64,000 bases of DNA from the NCBI GenBank assembly GCA_966112615.1, contig CBHWDO010000007.1, forward strand, positions 62,001 to 126,000, read 5' to 3'. Below are positions 45,278-54,509 of the stretch, in pieces. The notes beneath the pieces are model-generated. The model did not search any database. It saw only the letters and a list, made by a program, of their open reading frames with translations, and was not told where the DNA came from. Every line of letters begins with the position of its first letter. Position 1 is the stretch's first letter. The DNA comes from Flavitalea sp966112615 (GTDB lineage Bacteria; Bacteroidota; Bacteroidia; Chitinophagales; Chitinophagaceae). A program made the translations under genes and the position numbers.

Positions 45278-46447
45278 TTAATTAATTCTCTTTATTTGGA
45301 TCCGTGATAAATAAAATACAACGATTAATGCTCCAATACTGCTGATGAGGAAAGTGGCCGCAGGACCGTAAGAAAACCAAATGAGTCCTGCCAGTGAACT
45401 AGCCAGCATCGTTACGATACTTTGCAATCCCGTATAGGTTCCGATGGCTGTAGCAACTTCATTGGAACGGCTGATATTACTGATCCATGCTTTGGAAATC
45501 CCTTCTGTTGCTGCAGCGTAAATGCCGTATAATGAAAAAGTAAAAATGATCAATGCAGTTGAAGGAGTTGTGCTCATGATTCCATAAACAACAGCAAAGA
45601 TAAATAATCCGCTCAGCAGCATTTTCTTTAAACCTATCTTATCGGCCAGTGCACCAAGCGGATAGGCTGCCAGTGCATACACGATATTGTAAAAAATATA
45701 AACCAGGATCACTTCTTTGTCACTCCATCCAAGGTTTTTCAAACGCAACAAAAGAAATACATCTGAACTATTCAGTAGAGAGAAGAATAATAACCCGAAT
45801 ACGAGTTGCCTGTATGCAACCGGTGCTTCTTTCCAGTAATGCAGGAAGCTAAAGAATCCAATAGATTTAATTTCTTTTTTCTCCTGGCTGCGGTCTTTTA
45901 CCAGCAAGGTCAGGATGATGGCAATGATGCCGGGTATCACTGCCAGTATAAAAAGTTGCTTGTATTGTGTAGGATAATATTGAAGAAAGGCCAGCGCAAT
46001 GAGTGGACCAAGCACTGCCCCGATGGTGTCCATAGACCGATGGAATCCGAAGATCTTTCCCTTTGTTGAAGGAGTAGCTTCTTCTGAAAGCATCGCATCC
46101 CTTGCACCTGTCCTTAATCCTTTACCCAGTCGGTCAATAGTTCTTACAAAAACGATCCAGGCAGGAAAACTGAATACAGCCATTAATGGCTTCGACAACG
46201 CACTAAAACCATATCCCCATTGAATAAAGGAAGCACGTTTACCCGTATGGTCTGATAGTTTGCCGAAATAGCCCTTACTCAATCCTGCCGTGGCTTCTGC
46301 AATACCCTCAATGATACCAATGATCACAATCGAAAAGCCGATCGATTGAAGATATAATGGCATGATGGGATAAAGCATTTCACTGGCAGTGTCTGTAAAC
46401 AGGCTTACCAGTGAAAGTATCCAAACTCGTTTGGAGATATTATTCAA
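45278..46447 (-). CDS. MFS transporter
   Basis: A 389-aa inner-membrane protein with twelve hydrophobic segments and no signal peptide. The loop-2 motif appears as GYFGKLSDHTGKR and the loop-8 counterpart as GALADKIGLKKM; TM4 has RTIDRLGKGLRTGARDAMLS. It resembles drug- or metabolite-efflux MFS proteins. The gene sits 26 nt downstream of tonB on the same strand. Substrate unknown. Confidence 0.9.
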   Translation of the reverse strand: MNNISKRVWILSLVSLFTDTASEMLYPIMPLYLQSIGFSIVIIGIIEGIAEATAGLSKGYFGKLSDHTGKRASFIQWGYGFSALSKPLMAVFSFPAWIVFVRTIDRLGKGLRTGARDAMLSEEATPSTKGKIFGFHRSMDTIGAVLGPLIALAFLQYYPTQYKQLFILAVIPGIIAIILTLLVKDRSQEKKEIKSIGFFSFLHYWKEAPVAYRQLVFGLLFFSLLNSSDVFLLLRLKNLGWSDKEVILVYIFYNIVYALAAYPLGALADKIGLKKMLLSGLFIFAVVYGIMSTTPSTALIIFTFSLYGIYAAATEGISKAWISNISRSNEVATAIGTYTGLQSIVTMLASSLAGLIWFSYGPAATFLISSIGALIVVFYLSRIQIKRIN

Positions 46448-46473
46448 GTAAATTGTTTCTGCAATACAAGTTA

Positions 46474-47286
46474 CTATTCAATATCCAGCCTGAAAACAAT
46501 CGGCTGTTTCTTGTACGACTTTACCTTTCTTCCATTCTGAATGGCAGGAGTCCACTTACCTGATTTTTTGATCACCCGTATTGCTTCCTGTTTAAATTCT
46601 TCCGGCCCACTGATTGCTTCAACATTGCTGATATTTCCTTCCTGGTCAACAATGAATTGTACCACCACGGGACCCTGTATTTCATTGTCTGCAGCATCCT
46701 GTGGATATCTAAGATTGCGGTTGAGAAACCTTGCCCAGGCTGCAGGTCCACCTTCAAAATCAGATTCAATTTCTACCTTGCGAAATACGGCATCTTCTTC
46801 TTTTCTTACCGGTTCTTCAATAATTCCTTTTCCCGATGTTTCAACAGGAGGTGCCACCACATCGGTGTAAATATCACTATGAATATTTTCTGTTCCAATG
46901 ACTGCATGTTCGAGTTCTTCCATTTCGGGAGGACGTTCATCTTCCGAAACTTCAGCTACTATTACAGGTGGTGTGTAGATCCTGGTATTCACCTGTTGCG
47001 CTGGTGGGGGAGGTGGCGGTGGAGGTAATTCCGGTGCCGGAGGTTCTACCGGAGGAATATCTTCAAGTATATATTCAGTGATGACCTGTGGATTATGAAT
47101 GACATCTTTACCATTCGACATAAAAAATCCTGCGAACATCAGCGCGGCAAATATCAGCATGGAACCCATTGCAAATGCCATTCTTCGGGGATATGTTTTC
47201 CTGAGGTCATATGCACCATATTCTTTATTTTTTCCATCGAAAATTATATCAAGAATATCTGATTGCAATACCTGTTGTGCGTTCAT
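46474..47286 (-). CDS. Energy transducer TonB
   Basis: A 270-aa protein starting at ATG 47286 (1 nt after exbD); the longer frame overlaps exbD and is not TonB-like. It has a cytosolic N-terminus (DGKNKEYGAYDLRKTYPRR, typical of Bacteroidota TonB), one membrane helix near 42-62, a proline-rich periplasmic linker at about 90-112 (PP repeats) and the C-terminal TonB domain (about 180-270) ending IVFRLDIE. With ExbB/ExbD it would energise SusC-type transporters such as those in this window. Confidence 0.93.
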   Translation of the reverse strand: MNAQQVLQSDILDIIFDGKNKEYGAYDLRKTYPRRMAFAMGSMLIFAALMFAGFFMSNGKDVIHNPQVITEYILEDIPPVEPPAPELPPPPPPPPAQQVNTRIYTPPVIVAEVSEDERPPEMEELEHAVIGTENIHSDIYTDVVAPPVETSGKGIIEEPVRKEEDAVFRKVEIESDFEGGPAAWARFLNRNLRYPQDAADNEIQGPVVVQFIVDQEGNISNVEAISGPEEFKQEAIRVIKKSGKWTPAIQNGRKVKSYKKQPIVFRLDIE

Positions 47287-47287
47287 G

Positions 47288-47812
47288 TCAATTAGTTTTT
47301 GTTGTGAATGAATGAAGCATGTTTTCTTCTTCAGTTGTGATCTCATCCAATGCATACTTGGTGATATCATTGATGAACATTTCATCCAGCAGGTCAACAG
47401 TATTTCCATAAGTTGATCTTGCTGCCGGTTTGATGATCACAAAAAAGAATGCAGGATCGGTGCGCTGTTTCTTATCGATCAAAACTTTCCTGATATCCTT
47501 GTAGTTTGATGCCATAATATTCGATCCGTCATTCTTCAGTTTTCCTTCATAATAGAAAAGCTTTGAATCTGCTGGAAGTACCGTGATCACTGCATTTTCC
47601 TTGATCTTCATTTCCTTGTCCGGATCTTTTACATCCTTTGGAAGATTTAGCTTCATGGCTGTTGCCTGGCTCATGGTGGTAGTGAAAATGAAGAAGGTGA
47701 TCAGTAGAAATCCAAGATCTACCATTGGTGTGAGGTCGACCCGCGTCGATAGTTTTTTTGATTTGCGCACACCAATCCCGTTACCCTTTTGGGGCACATT
47801 AATTTCTGCCAT
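47288..47812 (-). CDS. ExbD/TolR-family biopolymer transport protein
   Basis: A 174-aa protein: short basic N-terminus, one membrane helix (VDLTPMVDLGFLLITFFIFT near 26-45) carrying the conserved Asp, and a periplasmic domain. It is followed by tonB with 1 nt between. No ExbB gene is in the window, so the motor channel must be elsewhere. Confidence 0.9.
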   Translation of the reverse strand: MAEINVPQKGNGIGVRKSKKLSTRVDLTPMVDLGFLLITFFIFTTTMSQATAMKLNLPKDVKDPDKEMKIKENAVITVLPADSKLFYYEGKLKNDGSNIMASNYKDIRKVLIDKKQRTDPAFFFVIIKPAARSTYGNTVDLLDEMFINDITKYALDEITTEEENMLHSFTTKTN

Positions 47813-47882
47813 AAAATAAATTTGAATGAATGAAATAATAAGGGAATCGGCTGATCAGGCGATGGCAATAACACTTCAGGCC

Positions 47883-47900
47883 TTAAGCGTCATTGCTTAA
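47883..47900. repeat. Inverted repeat TTAAGC-N6-GCTTAA upstream of exbD
   Basis: Six-bp arms at 47883-47888 and 47895-47900, between the ROK gene stop and the exbD start. No T-tract on either strand, so terminator function is unlikely; it could be a regulator site. Confidence 0.3.
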
Positions 47901-47950
47901 CACTAAGAGTGAAGGATTTGTAAAAATCCATAAGAGGCTATGAAAAAAAA

Positions 47951-49168
47951 TTAGCTGAAGATCATCTTGTTTCTTACAAGCAGGCATGCACCCAGTACTC
48001 CGGCCTTTTCCCTGAGCTTTGAAATGCGCAGTTTGGTATCGTTATTCAGAATGCTTAATGAATATTTTTTGATAGAACTTTTGAGCGGTAACAATATGTA
48101 ATCACCCGTTGCTGATAGTGCTCCTCCAAGGATGATGAGTTCAGGATTATACAGGTTGATGATCAACGCGATTCCCCTGCCTAATTTCTCACTGATCTCT
48201 GCAATGAGTTCAATGGCCAGTGTATCATCATTCAATGCAGCTTCAATAATATTTTCTAAAGTAATCTGCTCAGGGTTTTTGACTTTAGATAATACGATGC
48301 TGGTAAAACCTTCTTCCAGCTTTTGTTTGAACTTGGTTACCAGTGCCTGTCCGGATGCTTCTGTTTCAAGGCAGCCTTTCTTTCCGCAATGACAAAGCTT
48401 CTCATTTTCGAAGATGGGTAGATGACCAAATTCCCCGGCATACCCAGACTTGCCATAATATAATTGTCCATTGATCAGGATACCCAATCCAATTCCCTGG
48501 TCGATATTGATGAATAAAACGTTCTTTTCTTCTTTCACCAGGTCGCTGCAGAATTCTCCAAATGCCATGGCGCGTGAATCATTCTCCAGGAAGGTTTTGA
48601 TACCAACTGCCTCTTCAATCACTTTACTGAGCGGCTCTTCATGGAAATGAAAAAAGCTGTAACTGTACCCGGTATTATTATTGATCCTTCCTGTGAGGTT
48701 AATGCCCAGGCCAAGGATCTTTGATTTTGTTACCGGGAGTTCGTCGATGGTATTATTAATGATCTGGCAAAGTTCAGCCAGGGATTCTTCTGAGTTCTTA
48801 AGTTGATAAGGGATCTTTTCAATGAAGCTAACCAGGTTCTCCTTGAAATCAAGTAAACCGATATTTATATAGTTCCGTTTTACTTCAACCCCTAAAAAAA
48901 ATCCTGATTCAGATGATAGGCCATAAATATTCGCCCTTCTGCCCCCTGTTGAACCAAGCTTGCCATAGTCCATGGCAAGTCCTTCGCTGGTAAGTTCGCT
49001 GATCAGGGTAGTTACTTTAGGAGCACTTATATTCAGTTCCTTTGAAAGATCAGGAATGGTGGCATTGCCGGTCTGGGCAAAATATCCAATGATCCTTTTC
49101 TTTAATTCAAAATTCTTAAAAGCGACTCCGCTTAAATTTTCTTCTTTGAGATCTTCGAAAAAATTCAC
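47951..49168 (-). CDS. ROK-family transcriptional regulator
   Basis: A 405-aa protein: winged HTH at about 20-80 (ATIPDLSKELNISAPKVTTL) and a ROK sugar-kinase-like domain at about 85-400. The zinc cluster GHLPIFENEKLCHCGKKGCL and following ETEASG are intact, and the ATP-type and sugar-binding segments (ENDSRAMAFGEF near 197) are present, as in NagC/Mlc-like repressors, which respond to GlcNAc-6-phosphate, glucose or related signals. It is divergent from the utilization cluster that starts at 49357, making it its likely regulator. Confidence 0.92.
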   Translation of the reverse strand: MNFFEDLKEENLSGVAFKNFELKKRIIGYFAQTGNATIPDLSKELNISAPKVTTLISELTSEGLAMDYGKLGSTGGRRANIYGLSSESGFFLGVEVKRNYINIGLLDFKENLVSFIEKIPYQLKNSEESLAELCQIINNTIDELPVTKSKILGLGINLTGRINNNTGYSYSFFHFHEEPLSKVIEEAVGIKTFLENDSRAMAFGEFCSDLVKEEKNVLFINIDQGIGLGILINGQLYYGKSGYAGEFGHLPIFENEKLCHCGKKGCLETEASGQALVTKFKQKLEEGFTSIVLSKVKNPEQITLENIIEAALNDDTLAIELIAEISEKLGRGIALIINLYNPELIILGGALSATGDYILLPLKSSIKKYSLSILNNDTKLRISKLREKAGVLGACLLVRNKMIFS

Positions 49169-49253
49169 CTGGCAGTTTTGATGGTAACAAATTGGTCTTA
49201 ATATAATATTTCTCCACCAAATATATAGGATGCCTTTGAAAGATAATTTTTAG

Positions 49254-49280
49254 AGATTAAAATCTTAATTAAAAAAATTA
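49254..49280. promoter_or_regulatory. Candidate ROK operator dyads
   Basis: In the 188-nt gap between the divergent ROK gene and the cluster: AGATT-AA-AATCT (49254-49265) and TAATT-N5-AATTA (49266-49280). They lie just upstream of the candidate -33 box. AT-richness makes chance dyads possible. Confidence 0.3.
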
Positions 49281-49285
49281 GAAAG

Positions 49286-49317
49286 TTGCTTTTCAATACT
49301 AATAAAATTTATCTTAG
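49286..49317 (+). promoter_or_regulatory. Candidate promoter of the sugar-utilization cluster
   Basis: -33 TTG at 49286-49288 and -7 TATCTTAG at 49310-49317 (one mismatch to TAnnTTTG), 21 nt apart. Transcription would start near 49323, about 35 nt before the ATG at 49357. Confidence 0.5.
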
Positions 49318-49356
49318 TTCGGTGAATTGCTGGTTAAACTGCTAAATGACCCGACC

Positions 49357-51222
49357 ATGAGAAAATTTCGATTGCTGATTATCGCATGTTGTATTCTTAT
49401 CCTTTCTTCAGGCGTATACTCCCAGAATAATTTCGACGTAATTATTATAGGAGGTTGTGCCAGTGGTACCACGGCCGGTATTCAATCCGCACGTTCCGGT
49501 GCATCTACTTTAATAGTTGAAGAAACTACCTGGTTAGGTGGAATGCTCACATCAGCAGGCGTTTCAGCCATCGATGGCAACCACAAAATGCCAGCCGGCC
49601 TTTGGGGTGAATTTCGCCAAAAATTATACAATTATTATGGTGGACCCAAGGCAGTCGAAACCGGTTGGGTAAGCAATACTTTATTTGAGCCTTCAGTTGG
49701 TAATAAGATATTAAAGGAAATGGCCGGACAGGAAAAACTCCTGACCATCTGGTACCAGTCTGCCTTTAAATCTGCGTCTCGTAATAATGGAAGCTGGACA
49801 ATTCAACTTGTAAAAAATGGAAAACCCTATACAGTAAGCGGTAAGATTCTTATCGACGCAACAGAGCTCGGAGATGTTATGGCATCCCTGGGTGTTGCTT
49901 ATTCTTTAGGAATGGATGATAAGAAAATTACCGGTGAAGAATTTGCGCCTGACCAGGCCAATGATATCATACAGGATCTGACATATGTTGTAGTGCTCAA
50001 GGATTATGGTAAAGGCTCTGATAAAACCATTAAAAAACCGGCAGGATATGATCCTGCTGTGTTCCGCTGCTGCTGCGATGTGTCGGATCCTGCATCTTAC
50101 GACAGTCCAACCAACAACTGCTTCAAAATGCTGCAGTATGGCCGTCTTCCGAATAATAAATACATGATCAACTGGCCTAAGTGTGGAAACGATATTTACC
50201 TGAACATCGTTGAAAAATCACCACAGGAAAGAGCAAAGTTGCTGGAAGAAGCAAAGCTGCACACACTTCGATTCCTTTATTATATGCAAACTGAACTGGG
50301 ATATAAAAATCTCGGTATTGCAGATGATGAATTCCCTACAAAAGACAAACTCCCGATGATTCCTTATCATCGTGAATCAAGAAGGATCAAAGCATTGACA
50401 ACCTTCTCACTTCCTTATGTTGCTGATCCATACAGTCAAAAACTTTCCTTATACAGAACCGGTATTGCAGTGGGTGATTATACAATTGATCATCACCATT
50501 TAAAAAATCCGGATGCACCTGCAATTGATTTTGTAAAGATCCGAGTGCCTTCATACAATGTTCCGCTTGGAAGCCTTATCCCCGCTGGAACAGAGGGTTT
50601 GATCGTTGCAGAAAAAAGTATTGGTGTTACCAATATTGTAAATGGTGCAACCAGGCTTCAGCCTGTTGTTCTGCAACTCGGTCAGGCTGCTGGTTTACTC
50701 GCTGCACTTTCTGTAAAACAAAATATTCAACCAGCACAGATCAATGTTCGCAGCATGCAGCACGAACTGCTAAAAGCAAAAGGATACATCATGCCTTTTA
50801 TTGATGTCAATCCAACTGATCCGCAATTTGAAACCTTACAAAAGATCGGTGCTACAGGAATTTTGAAAGGTAAAGGTGTGCCTTATCTCTGGGCCAATCA
50901 AACCTGGTTCTATCCTGAAATGCCGATGAGTGGATTCGATTTACTGGAAGGATTGAAATTATATTATCCTTCATTGAATACCTATCGCGCTGCATCTGGT
51001 GAAATGCTAGATTCTCAATCTCTTGCCATGCTCTTAGAAGCAGCAGGAGTAAAGGTTTCAGCCGATCAACTCAATAACGAACTCGCAAAGAATAAGATTG
51101 AAGCCATATCATACAACAACAAAAAGGTATTGAGCAGAAGAGCAATTGCTGTACTGCTGGATGCTTTCATTGATCCATTCAGCCGCCCGATTGATATTGA
51201 AGGATCGTTGCTGTCTAAATAA
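49357..51222 (+). CDS. Exported FAD-dependent oxidoreductase
   Basis: A 621-aa protein of the FAD-dependent oxidoreductase group (PF12831-like). I start it at ATG 49357, which gives a signal peptide (MRKFRLLI...ILSSGVYSQ); ten more residues are open upstream. The dinucleotide motif FDVIIIGGCASGTTAG at 26-41 replaces the middle Gly of GxGxxG with Cys, then EETTWLGGMLTSAG. A CCC run occurs near 238 (FRCCCDVSD). A C-terminal FAD-contacting region has SIGVTNIVNGATRLQPVVLQ. It opens the cluster, 77 nt before the SusC ATG. Substrate unknown; similar exported enzymes occur in several glycan loci. Confidence 0.88.
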   Translation: MRKFRLLIIACCILILSSGVYSQNNFDVIIIGGCASGTTAGIQSARSGASTLIVEETTWLGGMLTSAGVSAIDGNHKMPAGLWGEFRQKLYNYYGGPKAVETGWVSNTLFEPSVGNKILKEMAGQEKLLTIWYQSAFKSASRNNGSWTIQLVKNGKPYTVSGKILIDATELGDVMASLGVAYSLGMDDKKITGEEFAPDQANDIIQDLTYVVVLKDYGKGSDKTIKKPAGYDPAVFRCCCDVSDPASYDSPTNNCFKMLQYGRLPNNKYMINWPKCGNDIYLNIVEKSPQERAKLLEEAKLHTLRFLYYMQTELGYKNLGIADDEFPTKDKLPMIPYHRESRRIKALTTFSLPYVADPYSQKLSLYRTGIAVGDYTIDHHHLKNPDAPAIDFVKIRVPSYNVPLGSLIPAGTEGLIVAEKSIGVTNIVNGATRLQPVVLQLGQAAGLLAALSVKQNIQPAQINVRSMQHELLKAKGYIMPFIDVNPTDPQFETLQKIGATGILKGKGVPYLWANQTWFYPEMPMSGFDLLEGLKLYYPSLNTYRAASGEMLDSQSLAMLLEAAGVKVSADQLNNELAKNKIEAISYNNKKVLSRRAIAVLLDAFIDPFSRPIDIEGSLLSK

Positions 51223-51299
51223 TGTCGCTTTCCTAACGATTGTCTTTTAATGAAACAAATATCTATTCACACCAAAAGTCTAACCCAATACTCTGCACT

Positions 51300-54200
51300 A
51301 TGAGTCAAGCGAAGCATTTTCCCGTCGCCAGGCATTGGATCCTGCTCTTCTTTGCATTGATCATGCAAGTGAGCATAGCAGTGGCACAAACAAAAACAGT
51401 CAATGGAATTATTAAGGACAACTCAGGCCAGCCTCTACAGGGCGCCACGATCCAGGTTGTCAACTCAGCTCAAATGGCGCAAGCCGATGCAGAAGGTAAA
51501 TTCACTGTAAATGTCAGCAGTGATAAAGTTTCCCTTCGTATAACCATGACAGGTTATGCAAGCCAGACGATATCTGCCAATGCAGGATCGACTGTAACGA
51601 TTGTTCTTGCTGAATCACAAAAAGATCTTGATGAGGTTGTTGTTGTTGGTTATGGCCGACAAAAACGTACAACCCTTACCGGTTCTGTTGCACAGATCTC
51701 CGGTAACGAATTGAAAAAAGCTCCGGCTGCAAACCTTTCGAACGTGCTTGCAGGAAGATTGCCGGGCTTGTCTGCATTACAACAATCAGGTCGACCAGGT
51801 TTTGATGAAGCAACCCTTCGTATCCGTGGTATCAACACCACAGGTACTTCAGCGCCAATTGTAATAGTTGATGGAGTTCAGCGTGCATTCAGTCAGCTGG
51901 ATCCTAACGAAATTGAAAACATCACCATCCTCAAAGATGCATCTGCAGCTGCAGTGTATGGTTTGCAGGCAGCAGGTGGTGTTATCCTTGTTACTACCAA
52001 AAGAGGTAACAGTAACAAAGCTGTTATTTCCTATGATGCATCAGTTAGCATGAACTCCATGACCCGCTTCCCTAAATTTTTGAACGGTCCGGATTACATG
52101 TACTGGTACAAAAAAGGTGAAGAACTGGATAATGATTTCCTCATGCACAATGGTGGTAATCCTTTCCCCTACACTTATACTGATGAAGAAATTGAAGCAC
52201 TCAGAAATGGTACCAACACCAATCCTTTCTATGGAAATACAGACTGGATGAATGAATTGCTTGGTCGCCAGAGCTGGTCACAACACCACAACGTATCTGT
52301 TCGCGGTGGTAATGAATCAGTAAAATATTTTGCTTCAGGTGGCTACCTGAATCAGCAGGGTGTGGTAAAGGGTAATGACTTCAAAAGATATAATCTTCGC
52401 TCAAACCTCGACTTCAAGATCAGCAATGTTTTCTCTGCAACACTCGACCTGGGTGCACGTAAGGAAAACCGCTATGGTACTGGTATTGCGGCCGATAATG
52501 GAAGTTATATGAACCCGTTCTTCCAGGCTGTGCGTGCGTTACCAAACGTGCCTCGTTATACGCCTGATGGTATCGATGCAGCAAGTGCTGCAGGTGCAGG
52601 TGTGGTGAATCCACTGGCAGCAATTGAGAAATCAGGTTACCAGAATTATGAAACTACTGTGATGCAGGTGACTTCAACCATCACTGCAAAGATCCCTAAT
52701 GTAAAAGGGCTGACTGCAAAAGTGCTTGTTGGTTATGATCGTTCAAACCAGGAATTCAAATCATGGTTGCAGCCTTATGACCTGATGGTGCGCAGGGGAA
52801 GTGGTGGAAGCAGCTGGTACTGGGAAAAAGTAAATCCTCCAGGGATTACAATCAATACACTTCGCCAGAGTATTTCAAGTACAACACGTGAAACATTCCA
52901 GCCACAGATCAATTATGAAACCTCCTTCGGTGATCATGAATTGAAAGCACTGGCTGTATATGAATTCTCTAAAACATATGGTAATGCATTCTCTACCGGT
53001 GCAAGAAATTTCCCGCTCTCTGATCTGCAGGAGATCAACTTCGGTAGCAAGGATCCGCTCGATTTCATTTCACCAACCGGTGGTAGCGATCGTACTGCAA
53101 GATCCGGTTATGTTGGAAGGATCAACTATGCTTACAGTGGAAAATATTTGGCAGAAGTTGTAGCACGTTATGATGCGTCCTATAATTTCTCTCCGGAGAA
53201 TCGCTGGGGTCTTTTCCCTGCTGCTTCACTCGGATGGGTGATCAGTAAGGAAAACTTCTTTGATAAATTATCAAACACTGTTTCTTTCCTGAAACTTCGT
53301 GGTTCTGCTGGTTTGCTGGGTAACGACCGAATCGGTGAATTCCAGTACCTGCAAACATTCTCTCTTACTACCGGGCCTTCTGTAGTGATTGGAGGAGTGC
53401 CTATTGCAGCATTGTATACTACTGGTGTTCCTAACAGGAATATCACCTGGGAGAAAACAATGAACTACAACGCAGGTTTCGAAGCTTCTCTTTTTAATGG
53501 TAAGATCGATGTTGAATTCGATTATTTCTATAAGATCACAAGAGATATTCTTGATGCGGTGAGCAGTCTCTACCCGCCATCTGTGGGAGGAAACTATCCT
53601 TCAGTAGTGAACAGGTCGATTGTTGACAACCGTGGTTTCGATCTTCGCATCGCACATAAGAATAATGTTGGTAAGAAATTCTTCTACAACGTTGCAGCAA
53701 ATCTTGGTTTTGCAAAGAACAGGCTGATCAGACGCGATGTGGCTGATGGAACTCCTGAATGGCAGAATCCATTGGGTCGCCCGCTGGGATCAAAGATGGG
53801 ATATATTTCTGAAGGACTCTTCCAGTCATGGGAAGAAGTCGAGAACTGGCCTTCATCACCAGCTGGTACTGCAGCTCCGGGATTCATCAAGTATCGTGAT
53901 CTGAATGGCGACGGACAGATCACCCAGGGTGGTGACTTCGCATTCATTGGAAGAAGCAATTTCCCTGAACTGACTTTTGGTTTGAATATCGACCTGCGTT
54001 ATGGTGCATTTGATTTTAATGCATTGTTACAGGGCGCTTCAAGAGCCGATGTATCACTGGGTGGAACTTATGAAGGTTCTGCAGGTGTTTCCGGTGTAAT
54101 GGATAATACACCATTTACAAGAAGTTTTTACAACCTCGGTAACTCTCCATATTACCTGATCGACCAGGCATGGAGACCGGATAATCCTGGTGCAACACTT

Positions 54201-54491
54201 CCACGTTTAACTGCAAACCGTGCAGGTTATCCAAACCACAATGGATGGATGAACTCACAGTATGTGATCAATGGAGAATACCTCCGTTTGAAATCAGTGC
54301 AGATCGGTTACAATATTCCTAAATCAGTATCGGACAGGCTGAAGATTACCAATGCAAGATTCTATCTCGCAGGTTTCAACCTGTTGACTTTCGATCACCT
54401 GAAGTACCTGGATCCTGAAATGCCAAACGCAAACAACGGGTTCTATCCTCAGCAGAAAATGATCACATTCGGTACCAACATTACTTTCTAA
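51300..54491 (+). CDS. SusC/RagA-family TonB-dependent outer-membrane transporter
   Basis: A 1063-aa SusC. The ATG at 51300 gives a signal peptide (ending AVAQ); an upstream in-frame start at 51240 adds residues with no signal character. After the leader come the carboxypeptidase-regulatory-like domain (GIIKDNSGQPLQGATI), the TonB-box-like DEVVVVGYG, a plug with ITILKDASAAAVYG and ILVTTKRG, and a barrel ending in KMITFGTNITF. These are classical SusC motifs, closer to glycan loci than the two SusC paralogues at 1405 and 11339. It pairs with the classical SusD 18 nt downstream. Confidence 0.96.
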   Translation: MSQAKHFPVARHWILLFFALIMQVSIAVAQTKTVNGIIKDNSGQPLQGATIQVVNSAQMAQADAEGKFTVNVSSDKVSLRITMTGYASQTISANAGSTVTIVLAESQKDLDEVVVVGYGRQKRTTLTGSVAQISGNELKKAPAANLSNVLAGRLPGLSALQQSGRPGFDEATLRIRGINTTGTSAPIVIVDGVQRAFSQLDPNEIENITILKDASAAAVYGLQAAGGVILVTTKRGNSNKAVISYDASVSMNSMTRFPKFLNGPDYMYWYKKGEELDNDFLMHNGGNPFPYTYTDEEIEALRNGTNTNPFYGNTDWMNELLGRQSWSQHHNVSVRGGNESVKYFASGGYLNQQGVVKGNDFKRYNLRSNLDFKISNVFSATLDLGARKENRYGTGIAADNGSYMNPFFQAVRALPNVPRYTPDGIDAASAAGAGVVNPLAAIEKSGYQNYETTVMQVTSTITAKIPNVKGLTAKVLVGYDRSNQEFKSWLQPYDLMVRRGSGGSSWYWEKVNPPGITINTLRQSISSTTRETFQPQINYETSFGDHELKALAVYEFSKTYGNAFSTGARNFPLSDLQEINFGSKDPLDFISPTGGSDRTARSGYVGRINYAYSGKYLAEVVARYDASYNFSPENRWGLFPAASLGWVISKENFFDKLSNTVSFLKLRGSAGLLGNDRIGEFQYLQTFSLTTGPSVVIGGVPIAALYTTGVPNRNITWEKTMNYNAGFEASLFNGKIDVEFDYFYKITRDILDAVSSLYPPSVGGNYPSVVNRSIVDNRGFDLRIAHKNNVGKKFFYNVAANLGFAKNRLIRRDVADGTPEWQNPLGRPLGSKMGYISEGLFQSWEEVENWPSSPAGTAAPGFIKYRDLNGDGQITQGGDFAFIGRSNFPELTFGLNIDLRYGAFDFNALLQGASRADVSLGGTYEGSAGVSGVMDNTPFTRSFYNLGNSPYYLIDQAWRPDNPGATLPRLTANRAGYPNHNGWMNSQYVINGEYLRLKSVQIGYNIPKSVSDRLKITNARFYLAGFNLLTFDHLKYLDPEMPNANNGFYPQQKMITFGTNITF

Positions 54492-54509
54492 CCAATAAGA
54501 AATCGTGCA

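Noticed and set aside
47000..47035. Low-complexity stretch inside tonB as a tandem repeat or insertion
   Set aside because: It encodes the normal proline-rich periplasmic linker of TonB.
47883..47900. Hairpin TTAAGC/GCTTAA as a terminator of the ROK gene
   Set aside because: No T-tract on the minus strand and AT-rich arms; kept only as a weak repeat.
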